Below are positions 22,751-33,730 of a stretch of DNA of 64,000 bases, in pieces (positions within the stretch are counted from its first letter, which is position 1; every line of letters begins with the position of its first letter). The DNA comes from Artocarpus heterophyllus (lineage: Eukaryota > Streptophyta > Magnoliopsida > Rosales > Moraceae): assembly GCA_025403435.1 (NCBI GenBank), contig CM046354.1, positions 16,103,836-16,167,835 on the forward strand, in the 5' to 3' direction. The notes beneath the pieces are model-generated. The model made no database searches. It was not told the DNA's origin and worked only from the letters and a program-made list of their open reading frames with translations. The translations under genes and the position numbers were made by a program.

Positions 22751-24703
22751 TGTTGAAAACGTGGTGCGCAGTGGAATTTTAAAAATTTTCATCAGAGTAA
22801 TTTTTAAAACACAAGTTTGACATGTTATATGTATAAATTAGACAGATCTTACTAGCCTTTGTGTGAAGAACCTCCGCAGCCTATGAAGAGAAGTAACGTT
22901 CCAAAAAAGCCTCAACCAACTGGTCTTCTTTGCTATTCTCTATCCACAACCGGAGTGAGTGTGGGCTCACACATACAGCTCTTCTATCGGTGACTCTCCT
23001 TCCAACCAAGAGAGAGAACCCAAAGCTAGTGTTCGTGATTTGTGAACAAAAGCTTTCAGGGAGTTTTTAGATACTCACTAGAAGAGTATCACTCTTAATT
23101 TCTCAATTAATCTGAGTAAATCATGAGACTCACTCCCTTTATATAGCCATTGGTCCAAGGGTCAGTCCTTACCAGATTAGGTCTCAAAAAACTCAAAACA
23201 GTATCAAATTCGGATCAATATCTGATAAGATTCGCATGAAAATACGTAATCTTATCTCTCGCTAATCGACAGGCCAAACAGCCTGATCGACAGGCCGAAC
23301 AAGCCCTATCGGTAGGCCGAACACGTCATTCGGCAGGCCAAACTCTCGAGAAAAAATCTCCGCGAATCTTTTATTTTCCACCCGAGATTCTAAAGGATAA
23401 ACTCTCAGTTTTGATTCAAATAACCCAATAGAGAAGTTATCTGATCAAAACAAACTTTATCAAGATAATCTCTAAGAAAATAAATCAATTCACAATAATT
23501 CTATAAGTTTATCTTGGTCTAATTTATCCAAAATTAAATCAACCGATAAACAGACAAGAATTATCCGATCCCAATAATTCAACAAATTTATCTTAAATTA
23601 ATTTCTTACAAAATTAATTCAACCGATAAACAGACATGAATTATTTAATTCTTTCAAATTTTAAACCAATTTGATAAATCCGACATAAGTCACCAGTTAT
23701 TGGAAAAGCACGCCGTGTCATTACAAGATTTTGTGAGCTAGCAAAGGGAACCAAAATAGACCTATAAAGTTCAAGCTCACGATAATTATGAAACCCAATA
23801 TCCCAGACATACATTTCACAATTATCAACTCCAACGCTACTCTACTAAAGCTTGGAGCTGCACTCTCGAACTTTATAGAATTACGAAGCTCGTGTAACTA
23901 AGTCTCCATGACATATCATAGTGTATCGTATCCCTATATGATAATCCATAATCGGCTTAAGGACAAGTTCTGTCTTACCTTTCCGATTATTTTTATCTTA
24001 CGTTCCATTGTCTCACCATTAGAAAACTTACCATCCAAAGACAGTATACCATTCGGTTACACCTATGTATCCAAATGGTTGAGCGATCTAGTTTTTCAAA
24101 TACAGGACAACGCATATAAGAGGATATCATTACTCCTAAAGAGGAGCTATGGATTCCATATCTATAAATAACAAGTCTACGCTATCAAGAGTCATGCATC
24201 TAACGTACCGGCATGCATACCACTATTGAGATGTGGGAGTCAGCCATTGGCACATCAAAAGACACAAGTCGAGACAACGGGCCTACTATTCATCTTAGGA
24301 TTAAGATACAATAGAAATGACTGTCTAAAGTGAATCGATTTTCTAAGACAGAATTATTAATCCAAATCAATTCACTTTATGTCTCGATCCAACACATCGT
24401 CACCTATGACAACATAACAATCTTTACATGAATAAAGTGCCCAACTTTATTCCCTCGATTGCGGATCATATGTTTTAGACCATCACCTTAAGAATCGTGT
24501 CTTCCACATAATCATCCCATCATATACCCAATTCTTAAGGTTTAGACTGACAGTCCGAGACTACTATTTGCTTAACATACATTCAACAAATATGAACGTA
24601 AAGAGAACAAGATTTGGTATATATAAATGAATAAATTCTTTATTGATAAAAATGTCTCCAAAACGTATTACATTTTTACTCCTTAGGGCATACATGTTTA
24701 ACA
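22751..24703 (-). repeat. 3' LTR of the copia element (left copy, 1953 bp)
   Basis: It begins TGTTGAAAACG and ends TTTAACA, and is closely similar to 30366-32396. It is shorter chiefly because it lacks a ~77-bp segment that the right LTR carries between two GACAACATA repeats. An 87-residue open frame at 23908-24171 is mirrored in the other LTR at 31525-31788, but it resembles no protein and is probably chance. Confidence 0.93.
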
Positions 24704-24716
24704 ATCTCCCACTTGC
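24704..24716 (-). other. Polypurine tract of the copia element
   Basis: On the minus strand the sequence is GCAAGTGGGAGAT immediately before the 3' LTR's TGTTAAAC. This purine-rich stretch primes plus-strand DNA synthesis in LTR retrotransposons and confirms the orientation. Confidence 0.85.
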
Positions 24717-24717
24717 A

Positions 24718-27700
24718 CTAAGTAAGTAAATACAGCAAATTTCGCATCCCCATAGCTTCCACATGCCTCTCGAAGACTCTCCTAGTAAGTGTCTTCGTGA
24801 ATGGATCAGCTAAATTGTCCTCTGACGTGATCTTACACACCGTAACATACCCACCCTCAACGTAGTCCTTTATCACATGATACTTCCGATCAATATGCTT
24901 ACTCTTCTTGTGAAATCTTGGTTCCTTAGCATTAGCTACCGCCGCACTGTTATCACAGTACAGTGACACCGCTTTATTTATACTAGGAACTACCTCAAGA
25001 TCCCCAAGGAACTTGCGGAGCCACACTGCTTCTTTCGAAGCATCACTAGCCGCCACATACTCAGCCTCCATCGTTGAATCCGAAGTGCAATCTTGCTTCG
25101 CACTTCTCCAACTGATGGCACCGCCTCCCAGAGTAAACACAAACCCTAAAGTCGATTTCCTAGAATCCAGACAAGATTGAAAATCCGAATCAGTGTATCT
25201 TAGAAGAGTTAAGTCCTCACCCGAATACACAAGCATATACCCTCAAGTCCTTCTCAGGTACTTGAAAATATGCTTTACCGTAACCCAATGGTTCGGTCTT
25301 GGATCCGCCTGAAATCGACTTACAATCCCGACCACATAGCTAATATCCAGTCGTGTGCAAAGCATGACATACATGAGACTACCCACTGCCGAAGCATAAG
25401 ACACCTTCTTCATGTATTCTCTTTCTTCATAAGACTTTGGAGAGTAATTCTTACAAAGAGTAATTCCAGACCTAGATGGTTGCCCACCTTTCTTGGAATC
25501 CTGCATTGCAAACCACCTGAGAATTTTATCAATGTCGCCAGCCTATGACAAAGCTATCATTTTGTTCTTTCTATCCTGAAAGATCTAGATACCGAGAACA
25601 AAATTAGCCTCACCCAAGTCCTTCATGTCAAACTGCTTGGTCAACAATAATTTGACCGATGACAATGCCCCAATGTCATTGCCAATTAGCAGAATGTCAT
25701 CCACATAGAGCAGTAGAAAAACCACCTTCACATCCTTAATGTGTTTGTAAACACATGGTTCATCCACATTTTGTGAGAACCCATAAGTCTTGATCACTTG
25801 ATCAAACCTTATGTTCCAAGAACGGGAAGCCTGCTTAAGTCCATAAATTGACTTTAGCAGCTTACAAACCTTACCCTCTTAACCCGCGACCTTGAACCCG
25901 TCTGGTTGTTCCATATAAATGGACTCATCAAGATAGCCATTCAAAAAAGTCGTCTTGACATCCATCTGTCAAATCTCGTAGTCGAGAGCGGTAGCTATGG
26001 ACAAGAGAATCCGGATGGACTTAAGCATGGCTACAGGTGAAAAGGTTTCCTCATAATCGATTCCTTCCTTTTGCGTATAACCCTTAGCTACCAGTCTAGC
26101 CTTAAAGGTTTCGACCTTTCCATCCACTCCTCTTTTCCTCTTGTAGATCCACTTACATCCTATGGGTTTTACCCCTTCGAGAAGATTCATAAGCTCCCAG
26201 ACCTGATTAGTCTCCATAGACTTCATCTCTATGTTCATGGCCTCTGTCCAGAGTCTTGAATCAACATCCTCCATAGCTTCTTCGTAAGTATAAGGATCCC
26301 TGTCATGTTCACCCGGTTTAGCCAAGAAGACCTCCCCATTGAACATATACCTCTCAGGTTGACGCCCGATCCTCCCACTATGCCGAAGCCCCTGAGATTA
26401 TTGTTCAGGTTTGTTTGGTTTTCCTACACTAATCGGAATGGTTTCGTTTGGAACCTCTATAGTGAACGGATCACCCCTTAACTCCTCAAGCACTACTTTG
26501 CTTCGAGGTTTAAAGTCATCCTTGTAACTCTCCTCAAGGAAAGTTGCATTGGTTGAAATCACGACTTTATTTTCCTTTGGGTTATAAAAATAACCCCCTT
26601 TAGTCCCTTTTGGATATCCTACAAACACGTAAACTTCCGAACGTGCTTTCAACTTATTCGGATCCTTAAACAGGACATGAGCCGGACATCCCCATATGCA
26701 AATATGGTTTAAGGATGTCTTCCTTCTTGTCCACAACTCGTGAGGAGTTTTAGGGACCGATTTTGAAGGCACATTGTTCAAAAGATAACATGCAGTTTGT
26801 AGTGCATATCCCCAAAAGGATAAAGGCAATGATGAATAACTCATCATGGACCTAATCATGTCCAACAAAGTCCTATTCCTTCTCTCTGCTACGCCATTCT
26901 GTTGTGGAGTGCCCGGCGCAGTCAAATGGGATAAAATCCCATTCTCTAACAAGTGTCCCAAGAACTCATCAGAAAGGTATTCTCCACCTCAATCAGATCG
27001 AAGTACCTTTATGGGTCTACCCAATTGCTTTTCCACTTCAGCCCGAAACTCACTGAACTTATCATAAGTTTCGCTTTTGTGGTGCATCAGGCACACATAC
27101 CCATATCTTGAGTAATCGTCAATAAAAGTGACGAAGTACTCATACCCTCCTCGTGCCCGAATGTACATCGGTCCATAAACATCACTATGCACAAGTTCCA
27201 GAACCCCTTCGGCCCTATTGCCCTTAGACCCGTATGGTCTTTCGGTCATTTTACCCTTCAAACAAGATTCGCATTGAGGTATAGATTCCACCTTTAAGTG
27301 ACTTAAAGGTCCATCCCTTACTAACCTTTGAATTCTATTCAGGTTAATATGACCAAGGCGTAAATGCCAAAGATAAGTCTTATTAGAGTGAGAAGTTTTA
27401 AGTCTTTTAGAGTCATTATCATTTATCTCAGCATTAAGCAATAAGTCCATCTTAGGTTTGATAAAATATAGATTATTTTGCATCCATCCAGAACAGATAA
27501 AAGATTTGTTTTTACGAATCACCATTTTTTCATTAAAAGATACCACATAGGAGTCTTTAAATAAAGAAGATACAGAAATTAAATTCCTTTTAAATTTAGG
27601 AACATAAAAACAATCTCGCAAAATTAAATTCCTATAATTATCAAAGAAAAATGGACATCTCCCACTGCTTCTGCTGAGACCAAGGATCCATCATCCATCC

Positions 27701-28671
27701 GAAGCGTTAAGTCTTCACGTAGTAGACTTCTCATTTATTTGAATCCCTGCAGAGAAACACAAACATGATTAGTTGCACTGGAATCTATGACCCAGATGTC
27801 ACTAGATTCCTCAACCAAACAAGTTTCTAAATATAGAAGATCACACCTACCTCCCTTGGAAAGGAAGTCCTTGCAATGCTTCTTTATATGCCCGACTTTA
27901 CCACAGAAGAAGGACTTAAGCTTCTTTGGGTTCTTCTTCTTCTTCTTCTTGCTTTTAGTATCAGAAGGAATAGAAGACTTCTGGTTCTTGGCCCGTTGCT
28001 TCTTTCCATTCCCTGAGTTAGGATTGGAACCAGAAGCAGCTACCATGTTGGCCTCACCACCAACAGGAGACTCCCTGATCAGCGGTTTGAACTCCTGTAA
28101 CTGTTTCATCAGTTCTGTCAAGGTTATATCCCATCTATTACTTAAATTAAAAGTAGCTCTAAACGGAATAAATTCCTTAGATAGAGTTTCGAAGACCATA
28201 GTCATCTAAGTTTCAGCATTGATGTCGGCTCCATTGGTTTGAGCCTCAGCGAGGTAACCCATGACCAATATCATGTGCTCCTTTACAGATGTCCCCGGTC
28301 TCTGTCTACAGTTTAAGAGTTTCCTGAAGCGCCCCTTGCAGCTTCGTTATGGCCTGGCCTCCAAACATATCCTCAAGATTATCCAAGATCTGCTTCGCAG
28401 TCTCATAATCCTGATGTTGAGCCTGCAGCACGTTGTTCATGCTAGCCATAACATAGCAGCGAGCCTGATCGTTAGCATCTTTTCAACGATAGTACGCTTG
28501 GAATTGCTCATTACTTGAGTCTCCCGTAGGCTCGGGAGGACAAGGGGTTGTCAGTACATATTTCAGTTTCTCAAAGGATAGGACGATGTCCAGGTTCCGT
28601 TTTCAATCGTTATAATTCTCACCAGTTAATTGGTTTTTGTCAAGTATCGATGATAAAGCATTTTTAGACAT
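24718..28671 (-). pseudogene. Disabled copia gag-pol polyprotein
   Basis: The reading frame starts at an ATG at 28671 (MSKNALSSILD) and ends at 24718. In order it shows gag; a zinc knuckle SFFCGKVGHIKKHC, where the usual first Cys is Ser; a protease motif VIDSSATNH, where DSG is usual; an integrase with WHLRLGH and C-x2-C zinc-binding segments; reverse transcriptase with YVDDILL; and RNase H with DSDFQSCLDSRKS and EAEYVAASDA. Stops interrupt it at 28603-28605, 27735-27737, 26989-26991, 25969-25971 and 25879-25881, plus at least one frameshift near 27620-27735. Several stops sit where Trp, Arg or Gln is normally conserved, so single transitions explain them. A functional copy would encode capsid, protease, integrase and reverse transcriptase; this one cannot. 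Confidence 0.93.
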
Positions 28672-30349
28672 TTTTAATCTACAATAAAGAATCATATACC
28701 AAATATATGTAATAATTTAGTAAGATAACACAATCATGTAAAATCATACAAATGTGTTTATGTGTCAAAACCTTGAAAATATCACAACCTTACAACGATA
28801 ATTCCCAACTCAGAATTCAACAAGCTCCTAGGGGAGTCATGTCAAATTCAATCAGGAACATGGATCCTCTCCTAATTAATATATGCCATCCAAGACCCGT
28901 ATCATCCAGCATATACTAATAATCGTTTCTTTGGCCATTAATTTTATTAACAGAGCTCCTAGGGGAGGTTAATAATAAAATTAACATGAGTGTATAACCA
29001 TCGTTTTAATATTTTATCCATGATTTATAATCACCACCTAGAGGTATGCAAACATAAATCATACTAAAATACCTTATCCTTTCAGAGATCCAATCTGGTA
29101 CATGATAGAAATCTCTTCCTAGGAGTCGGGACCACCATGTTCTTCCTATGGACCAACGATGGAGGCCTTAGGTCCTCTTTTCGAAAACCTTCTCCCACTC
29201 AATCTTTTGAAGTCAAGGTTTTATTTTAAAATTATGCATGAACAATTTTAATATGAGCGGCACTCCCTATCCTATATGACATGTTATCAATATACATGGT
29301 AAATCATATTATAATGCAGACAAGCAACGTAATCAAGCAAAGCTACAAGCAAAATAATAACCGTAATATTATGGTTCCGTCCTAGAGCGTAGAAAAAATA
29401 AGATTACAAGAGAATAATCGAGACATTTATCGATTCTTCATCCTTGAATCCTCAAGCTGTATCCTTCTTCATGCAATACCCATCTTCAAGTCTTCAATCC
29501 CGTATGAATCAAAAACTTCATATTTTCGATCATATCCAAATTTAATGTTTCTCAGAATCGTCTCAAAAATAAAATTAAAATTGCATCGAAAAAATTGCAC
29601 CTTTTCTAGACACTTGGTAGCTCTCGGTCGGCAGGCCGATCTTGGTGATCGGCCTGCCGGTCATGCTTCATCGGCATTCTAATCCATGAAGGTTCGGCCT
29701 GCCGATCCATGAAGGTTTGGCCTGTCGAACTGAAAGTTCGGCCTGCCGGCAGAGCACCCTAATTTCTGCCCCATTGTCGGCCTGCCGGACCACATGTCTG
29801 GCCTACCGATTTGTGACCTTCGGCCTACCAAACTGTGATGTTCGGCATGCCGACCGAGCAAAAAAACTTATTCCAGAAAATACAACTTTAATGCAATTTA
29901 TCAATTTTATTATCAACAATTCAAAAACATAAAATTAGAGACTCAAGAAATACCTGGGGGCGCCATCATCATTCTTCTAGATCCGTCTTCTAGATCCATC
30001 TTCTCCGAATAATTATTTAATTACAAAATTTTATAAATTTAAAATGAATAATAATTCCTAGACGGAGATAATAGTCCACCATCTAATTACATGAAAAACC
30101 TAGATACACATTCTAACCTCTAAGGAACCATAACCGGTATTAATTAATTAATAAATAATTAAAACAACGATTTAATCAACCATAATTAATTAATAAACAT
30201 TTACCACATAATCCCTGACAACATACATAATTTATAGAAACCTAGAGTGCCATCTCTATATAAAATTCAATTCAAGCATAGGAGAGATTAAGATAGCTAA
30301 ATTTATGCATATAACATGATCACAAACTTGTAAATTTATGTAAAAACTA
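28672..30349 (-). other. Leader region of the copia element
   Basis: This lies between gag and the primer-binding site. It is non-coding and mostly AT-rich, with a GC-rich palindromic cluster at 29625-29860 listed separately. Such long leaders usually hold RNA packaging and translation signals, but none could be pinpointed. Confidence 0.6.
29625..29860. repeat. Cluster of CGGC-(AG/CT)-GCCG palindromes in the copia leader
   Basis: The short inverted repeat CGGCAGGCCG, or its complement CGGCCTGCCG, and close variants occur about nine times in 235 bp, usually preceded by T or TT (TTCGGCCTGCCGA). The same motif recurs in the LTRs at about 23265-23345 and 30885-30960. Each copy can form a small stem, so the leader RNA would be heavily structured. 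Confidence 0.8.
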
Positions 30350-30363
30350 TGGCTCTGATACCA
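30350..30363 (-). other. Primer-binding site (initiator Met tRNA type)
   Basis: The minus strand reads TGGTATCAGAGCCA two bases inside the 5' LTR. This matches the 3' end complement of plant initiator-Met tRNA, the standard primer of copia reverse transcription. Confidence 0.9.
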
Positions 30364-30365
30364 TT

Positions 30366-32396
30366 TGTTCGAAACGCGGTGCGCAGCAGAATTTTAAAAA
30401 TTATTATCAGAGTAATTTTCTAAAACACAAGTTTGACATGTTATATGTATAAATTAGACAGATCTTACTAACCTTTGTGTGAAGAACCTCCGCAGCCTGT
30501 GAAGAGAAGTAACGTTCCAAAAAAGCCTCAATCAACTGGTCTTCTTTGCTATTCTCTATTAACAACCGGAGTGAGTGTGGGCTCACACGTATAGCTCTTT
30601 TACTGGTGACTCTCCTTCCAACCAAGAGAGAGAACCCAAAGCTAGTGTTCGTGATTTGTGAACAAAAGCTCTCAGGGAGTTTTTAGATGCTTACTAGAAG
30701 AGTATCACTCTTAATCTCTCAATTAATCTGAGTGAATCATGAGACTCACTCCTTTTATATAGCCATTGGTCCAGGAGTCAGTCCTTATCAGATTAAGTCT
30801 AAAAAAACTCAAAACAGTATCAAATTCGGATCAATATCTCATAAGATCCGCGTGAAAATGCGTAATCTTATCTCTCACTGATCGGCAGACCGAACAGCTT
30901 GATCGGCAGGCCGAACAAGCCCCATCGGCAAGCCGAACATGTCATTCGATAGGCCGAACTCCCGAGAAAAAATCCCCACGAATCTTTTATTTTCCACCCG
31001 AGATTCTAAAGGATAAACTCTCAGTTTTGATTCAAATAACCCAATAGAGAAGTTATTTGATCAAAACAAACTTTATCAAGATAATCTCTAAGAAAATAAA
31101 TCAATTCACAATAATTCTACAAGTTTATCTTGATCTAATTTATCCAAAATTAAATCAACCGATAAACAGACGAGAATTATCCGATCCCAATAATTCAACA
31201 AATTTATCTTAAATTAATTTCTTACAAAATTAATTCAATCGATAAACAGACATGAATTATTTAATTCTTTTAAATTTTAAACTAATCTGATAAATCCGAC
31301 ATAAGTCACCAATTATTGGAAAAGCACGCCGTGTCGTTACAGGATTTTGTGAGCTAGCAAAGGGGACCAAAATGGACCTATAAAGTTCAAGCTCACGATA
31401 ATTATGAAACCTAATATCCCAGACATACATTTCACAATTATCAACTCCAACGCTACTCCACTAAAAGCTTGGAGCTGCACTCTCGAATGTTATAGAATTA
31501 CGAAGCTCATGTAGCTAAGTCTCCATGACATATCATAATGTATCGTATCTCCATATGATAATCCATAATCAGTTTAAGGACAAGTTCTGTCTTACCTTCC
31601 CGATTATTTTTATCTTACGTTCCATTGTCTCACCATTAGAAAACTTACCATCCAAAAACAGTATACCATTCGGTTACACCTATGTATCCAAATGGTTGAG
31701 CGCTCTAGTTTTTCAAATACAGGACAACGCATATAAGAGGATATCATTACTCCTAAAGAGGAGCTATGGATTCCATATCTATAAATAACAAGTCTACGCT
31801 ATCAAGAGTCATGCCTCTAACGTACCGACATGTATACCACTATTGAGATGTGGGAGTCAGCCATTGGCACATCAAAAGACACAAGTCGAGACAACGGGCC
31901 TACTATTCATCTCAAGATTAAGATACAATACAAATGACTGTCTAAAGTGAATCGATTTGCCAAGACAGAATTATTAATCCAAATCAATTCACTTTATGTC
32001 CCAATCTAACACATCGTCACCTATGACAACATACCAATGTTTCTATTCACGGAGTCCAACTCCAATGGTCAAGACAAACCATCTCCCAAAAGGGATATAG
32101 ACAACATAACAATCTTTACATGAATAAAGCGCCCAACTTTATTCCCTCGATTGCGGATCATATGTTTTAGACCATCACCTTAAGAATCATGTCTTCCGCA
32201 TAATCATCCCATCATATGCCCAATTCTTAAGGTTTAGACCGACAGTCTGAGACTACTGTTTGCTTAACATACATTCAATAAATACGAACGTAAAGAGGAC
32301 AAGATTTGGTATATATAAATGAATAAATTCTTTATTGATAAAAATGTCTCCAAAAACGTATTACATTTTTACTCCTTAAGGCATACATGTCTAACA
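30366..32396 (-). repeat. 5' LTR of the copia element (right copy, 2031 bp)
   Basis: It begins TGTTCGAAACG and ends TCTAACA. It retains the segment at about 32025-32105 that the left LTR lost. Differences from the left LTR are mostly single-base transitions, which suggests moderate age. As the 5' LTR it would have contained the element's promoter on the minus strand. Confidence 0.93.
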
Positions 32397-32422
32397 GGCC
32401 CATGGGGAGTTGAGGCGTTACA

Positions 32423-33464
32423 TTAACCCAAATACATATATTTGCATGGTAATCCAGGAAAGATCATATTATGACCTTGCTACCCTCATTTAACATTTCT
32501 AATCTTTTAAGAGTGCATTATTAAATCAACCATTTTTATTAGATAAATTAGATAAAACCGTTTTGTGCACAATATTTCAAATGACAAACCTATTTTTCTA
32601 GGAAGATTATACCACCCCTAACGAGTAAGGAAATATAAAAGATATAATCATGAAACATATCGAAATTCAAAGCAATCCACAAAGGTTTTCACAAAATAAA
32701 AAAGAAACAGAAAAAGACAAACTGCCAGTAAAGGGTATTATGGGTATAGTAAATCAGAATAACTAAAAAAGAATGGATAAAACTACAATATTGTTTATTT
32801 GAAGACAAAACCCTAAATTGAAAGTTTTAAATTAATTATTTCCCGTAAATATTATTTACACGAAAGTCTATTTTTAATCAATGTGCTTAATATATGTCTC
32901 CCTTCTTTTAATATAATACAAATGTCCCCTTTTACAGTTTTAAAGATAGTTTTTACTCGTTATATCGCACTTCACTCGAAGAGTATTCGAGAGCATTACA
33001 GTTTTTGATGGACATTTGTGTAATTTTAATCATTTGAGGACATATTACATATTAACTGCCATGAAATGGACAAAATGTAAATAACTCATGATTATTGGAC
33101 AACTTATACAAATACCCTAAAATGCCCCAACTTATTAAAATACCCTTTAACAAAATACTTATTAAAACTGTCCCTTTATTATAAATTGGTGATTTATTAA
33201 AAGTCGAAGTTACCCTTCTTTCCCGCTCCTTCATAAGAGAACCTGCTAGGTTTTTTTTCCTTTCAAATATTTTTTTTAGCAAAACAAGGGAAAAAGAGTA
33301 AAGAGCAAAATAGAATTATAAAAATAAAAAAAAAAAGACAGAAAGAGACAGTTATGAAGATATAAAGGTCGAATGGCAGTTTTAATAAGAGGTGTTACGT
33401 GGGGTTATTCTGTGTAAAATTCTCATGATTATTTGCTGTAATGCCCATCCGCCGGCTATGTGAT
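32423..33464. other. Intergenic DNA upstream of ATPQ
   Basis: AT-rich sequence without a recognisable gene. The last few hundred bases probably contain the distal promoter of the ATPQ locus. Confidence 0.4.
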
Positions 33465-33519
33465 GGCCCAATCAAATTTGAAGGCTCTAACTGCAGCCCA
33501 AGACAACAAACAATGGGCC
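33465..33519 (+). promoter_or_regulatory. Three site II (TGGGCY) motifs upstream of ATPQ
   Basis: GGCCCA (33465-33470), AGCCCA (33495-33500) and TGGGCC (33514-33519) all match the TGGGC(C/T) site II element in one orientation or the other, about 210-265 bp before the ATG. Clustered site II elements are known in promoters of plant nuclear genes for oxidative phosphorylation and bind TCP-type factors, which agrees with the product. Activity here is inferred only. Confidence 0.55.
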
Positions 33520-33730
33520 TAAAGACGTTAACAGTGGGCATAACAGACGCACAAACACGGACGGCATGGCAGAACAAAGATCATCAATCACATATTTTGG
33601 ACAGCCACCGACGCAACAGAGCAAACAAGAAGAACAGAAAGTGGCGTAATTCTCATCGGATTTCACCAGATTCCGGTTCGTGTGTGGGGGTTAAGCAATC
33701 TTCGAAGCGAGCGAATCGGAGAGAGAGAAA

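Larger units (their letters stand above)
22751..32396 (-). mobile_element. Complete but inactivated Ty1/copia LTR retrotransposon, 9646 bp
   Basis: Two LTRs of about 2 kb with TGTT...AACA ends enclose a minus-strand gag-pol. A 5-bp target-site duplication GGCCC is perfect (22746-22750 and 32397-32401). The 5' LTR is on the right, followed inward by an initiator-Met-type primer-binding site, a long leader, gag-pol in copia order (integrase before reverse transcriptase), a polypurine tract and the 3' LTR. The coding region has several stops, so the element cannot make its own proteins. Confidence 0.95.
22490..32422. mobile_element. Foldback element 2, split by the copia element
   Basis: The left end TGTAATGCCTCAACCCCCCA (22490) is mirrored by CATGGGGAGTTGAGGCGTTACA, which now lies beyond the retrotransposon and ends at 32422. 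The arms between 22490 and 22750 are self-complementary around 22590 and share the arm sequence of foldback element 1. The native element is about 280 bp: 22490-22750 plus 32402-32422. The copia insertion divides its right arm at a GGCCC target. Confidence 0.6.

Noticed and set aside
23908..24171. 87-codon frame present in both copia LTRs (also 31525-31788)
   Set aside because: Present twice only because the LTRs are duplicates; no known protein and not in the element's coding orientation.
29625..29860. Regularly spaced GC-rich palindromes resembling a CRISPR-like array
   Set aside because: Spacing is irregular, repeats are only ~10-14 bp, the genome is eukaryotic and the block lies inside a copia leader.
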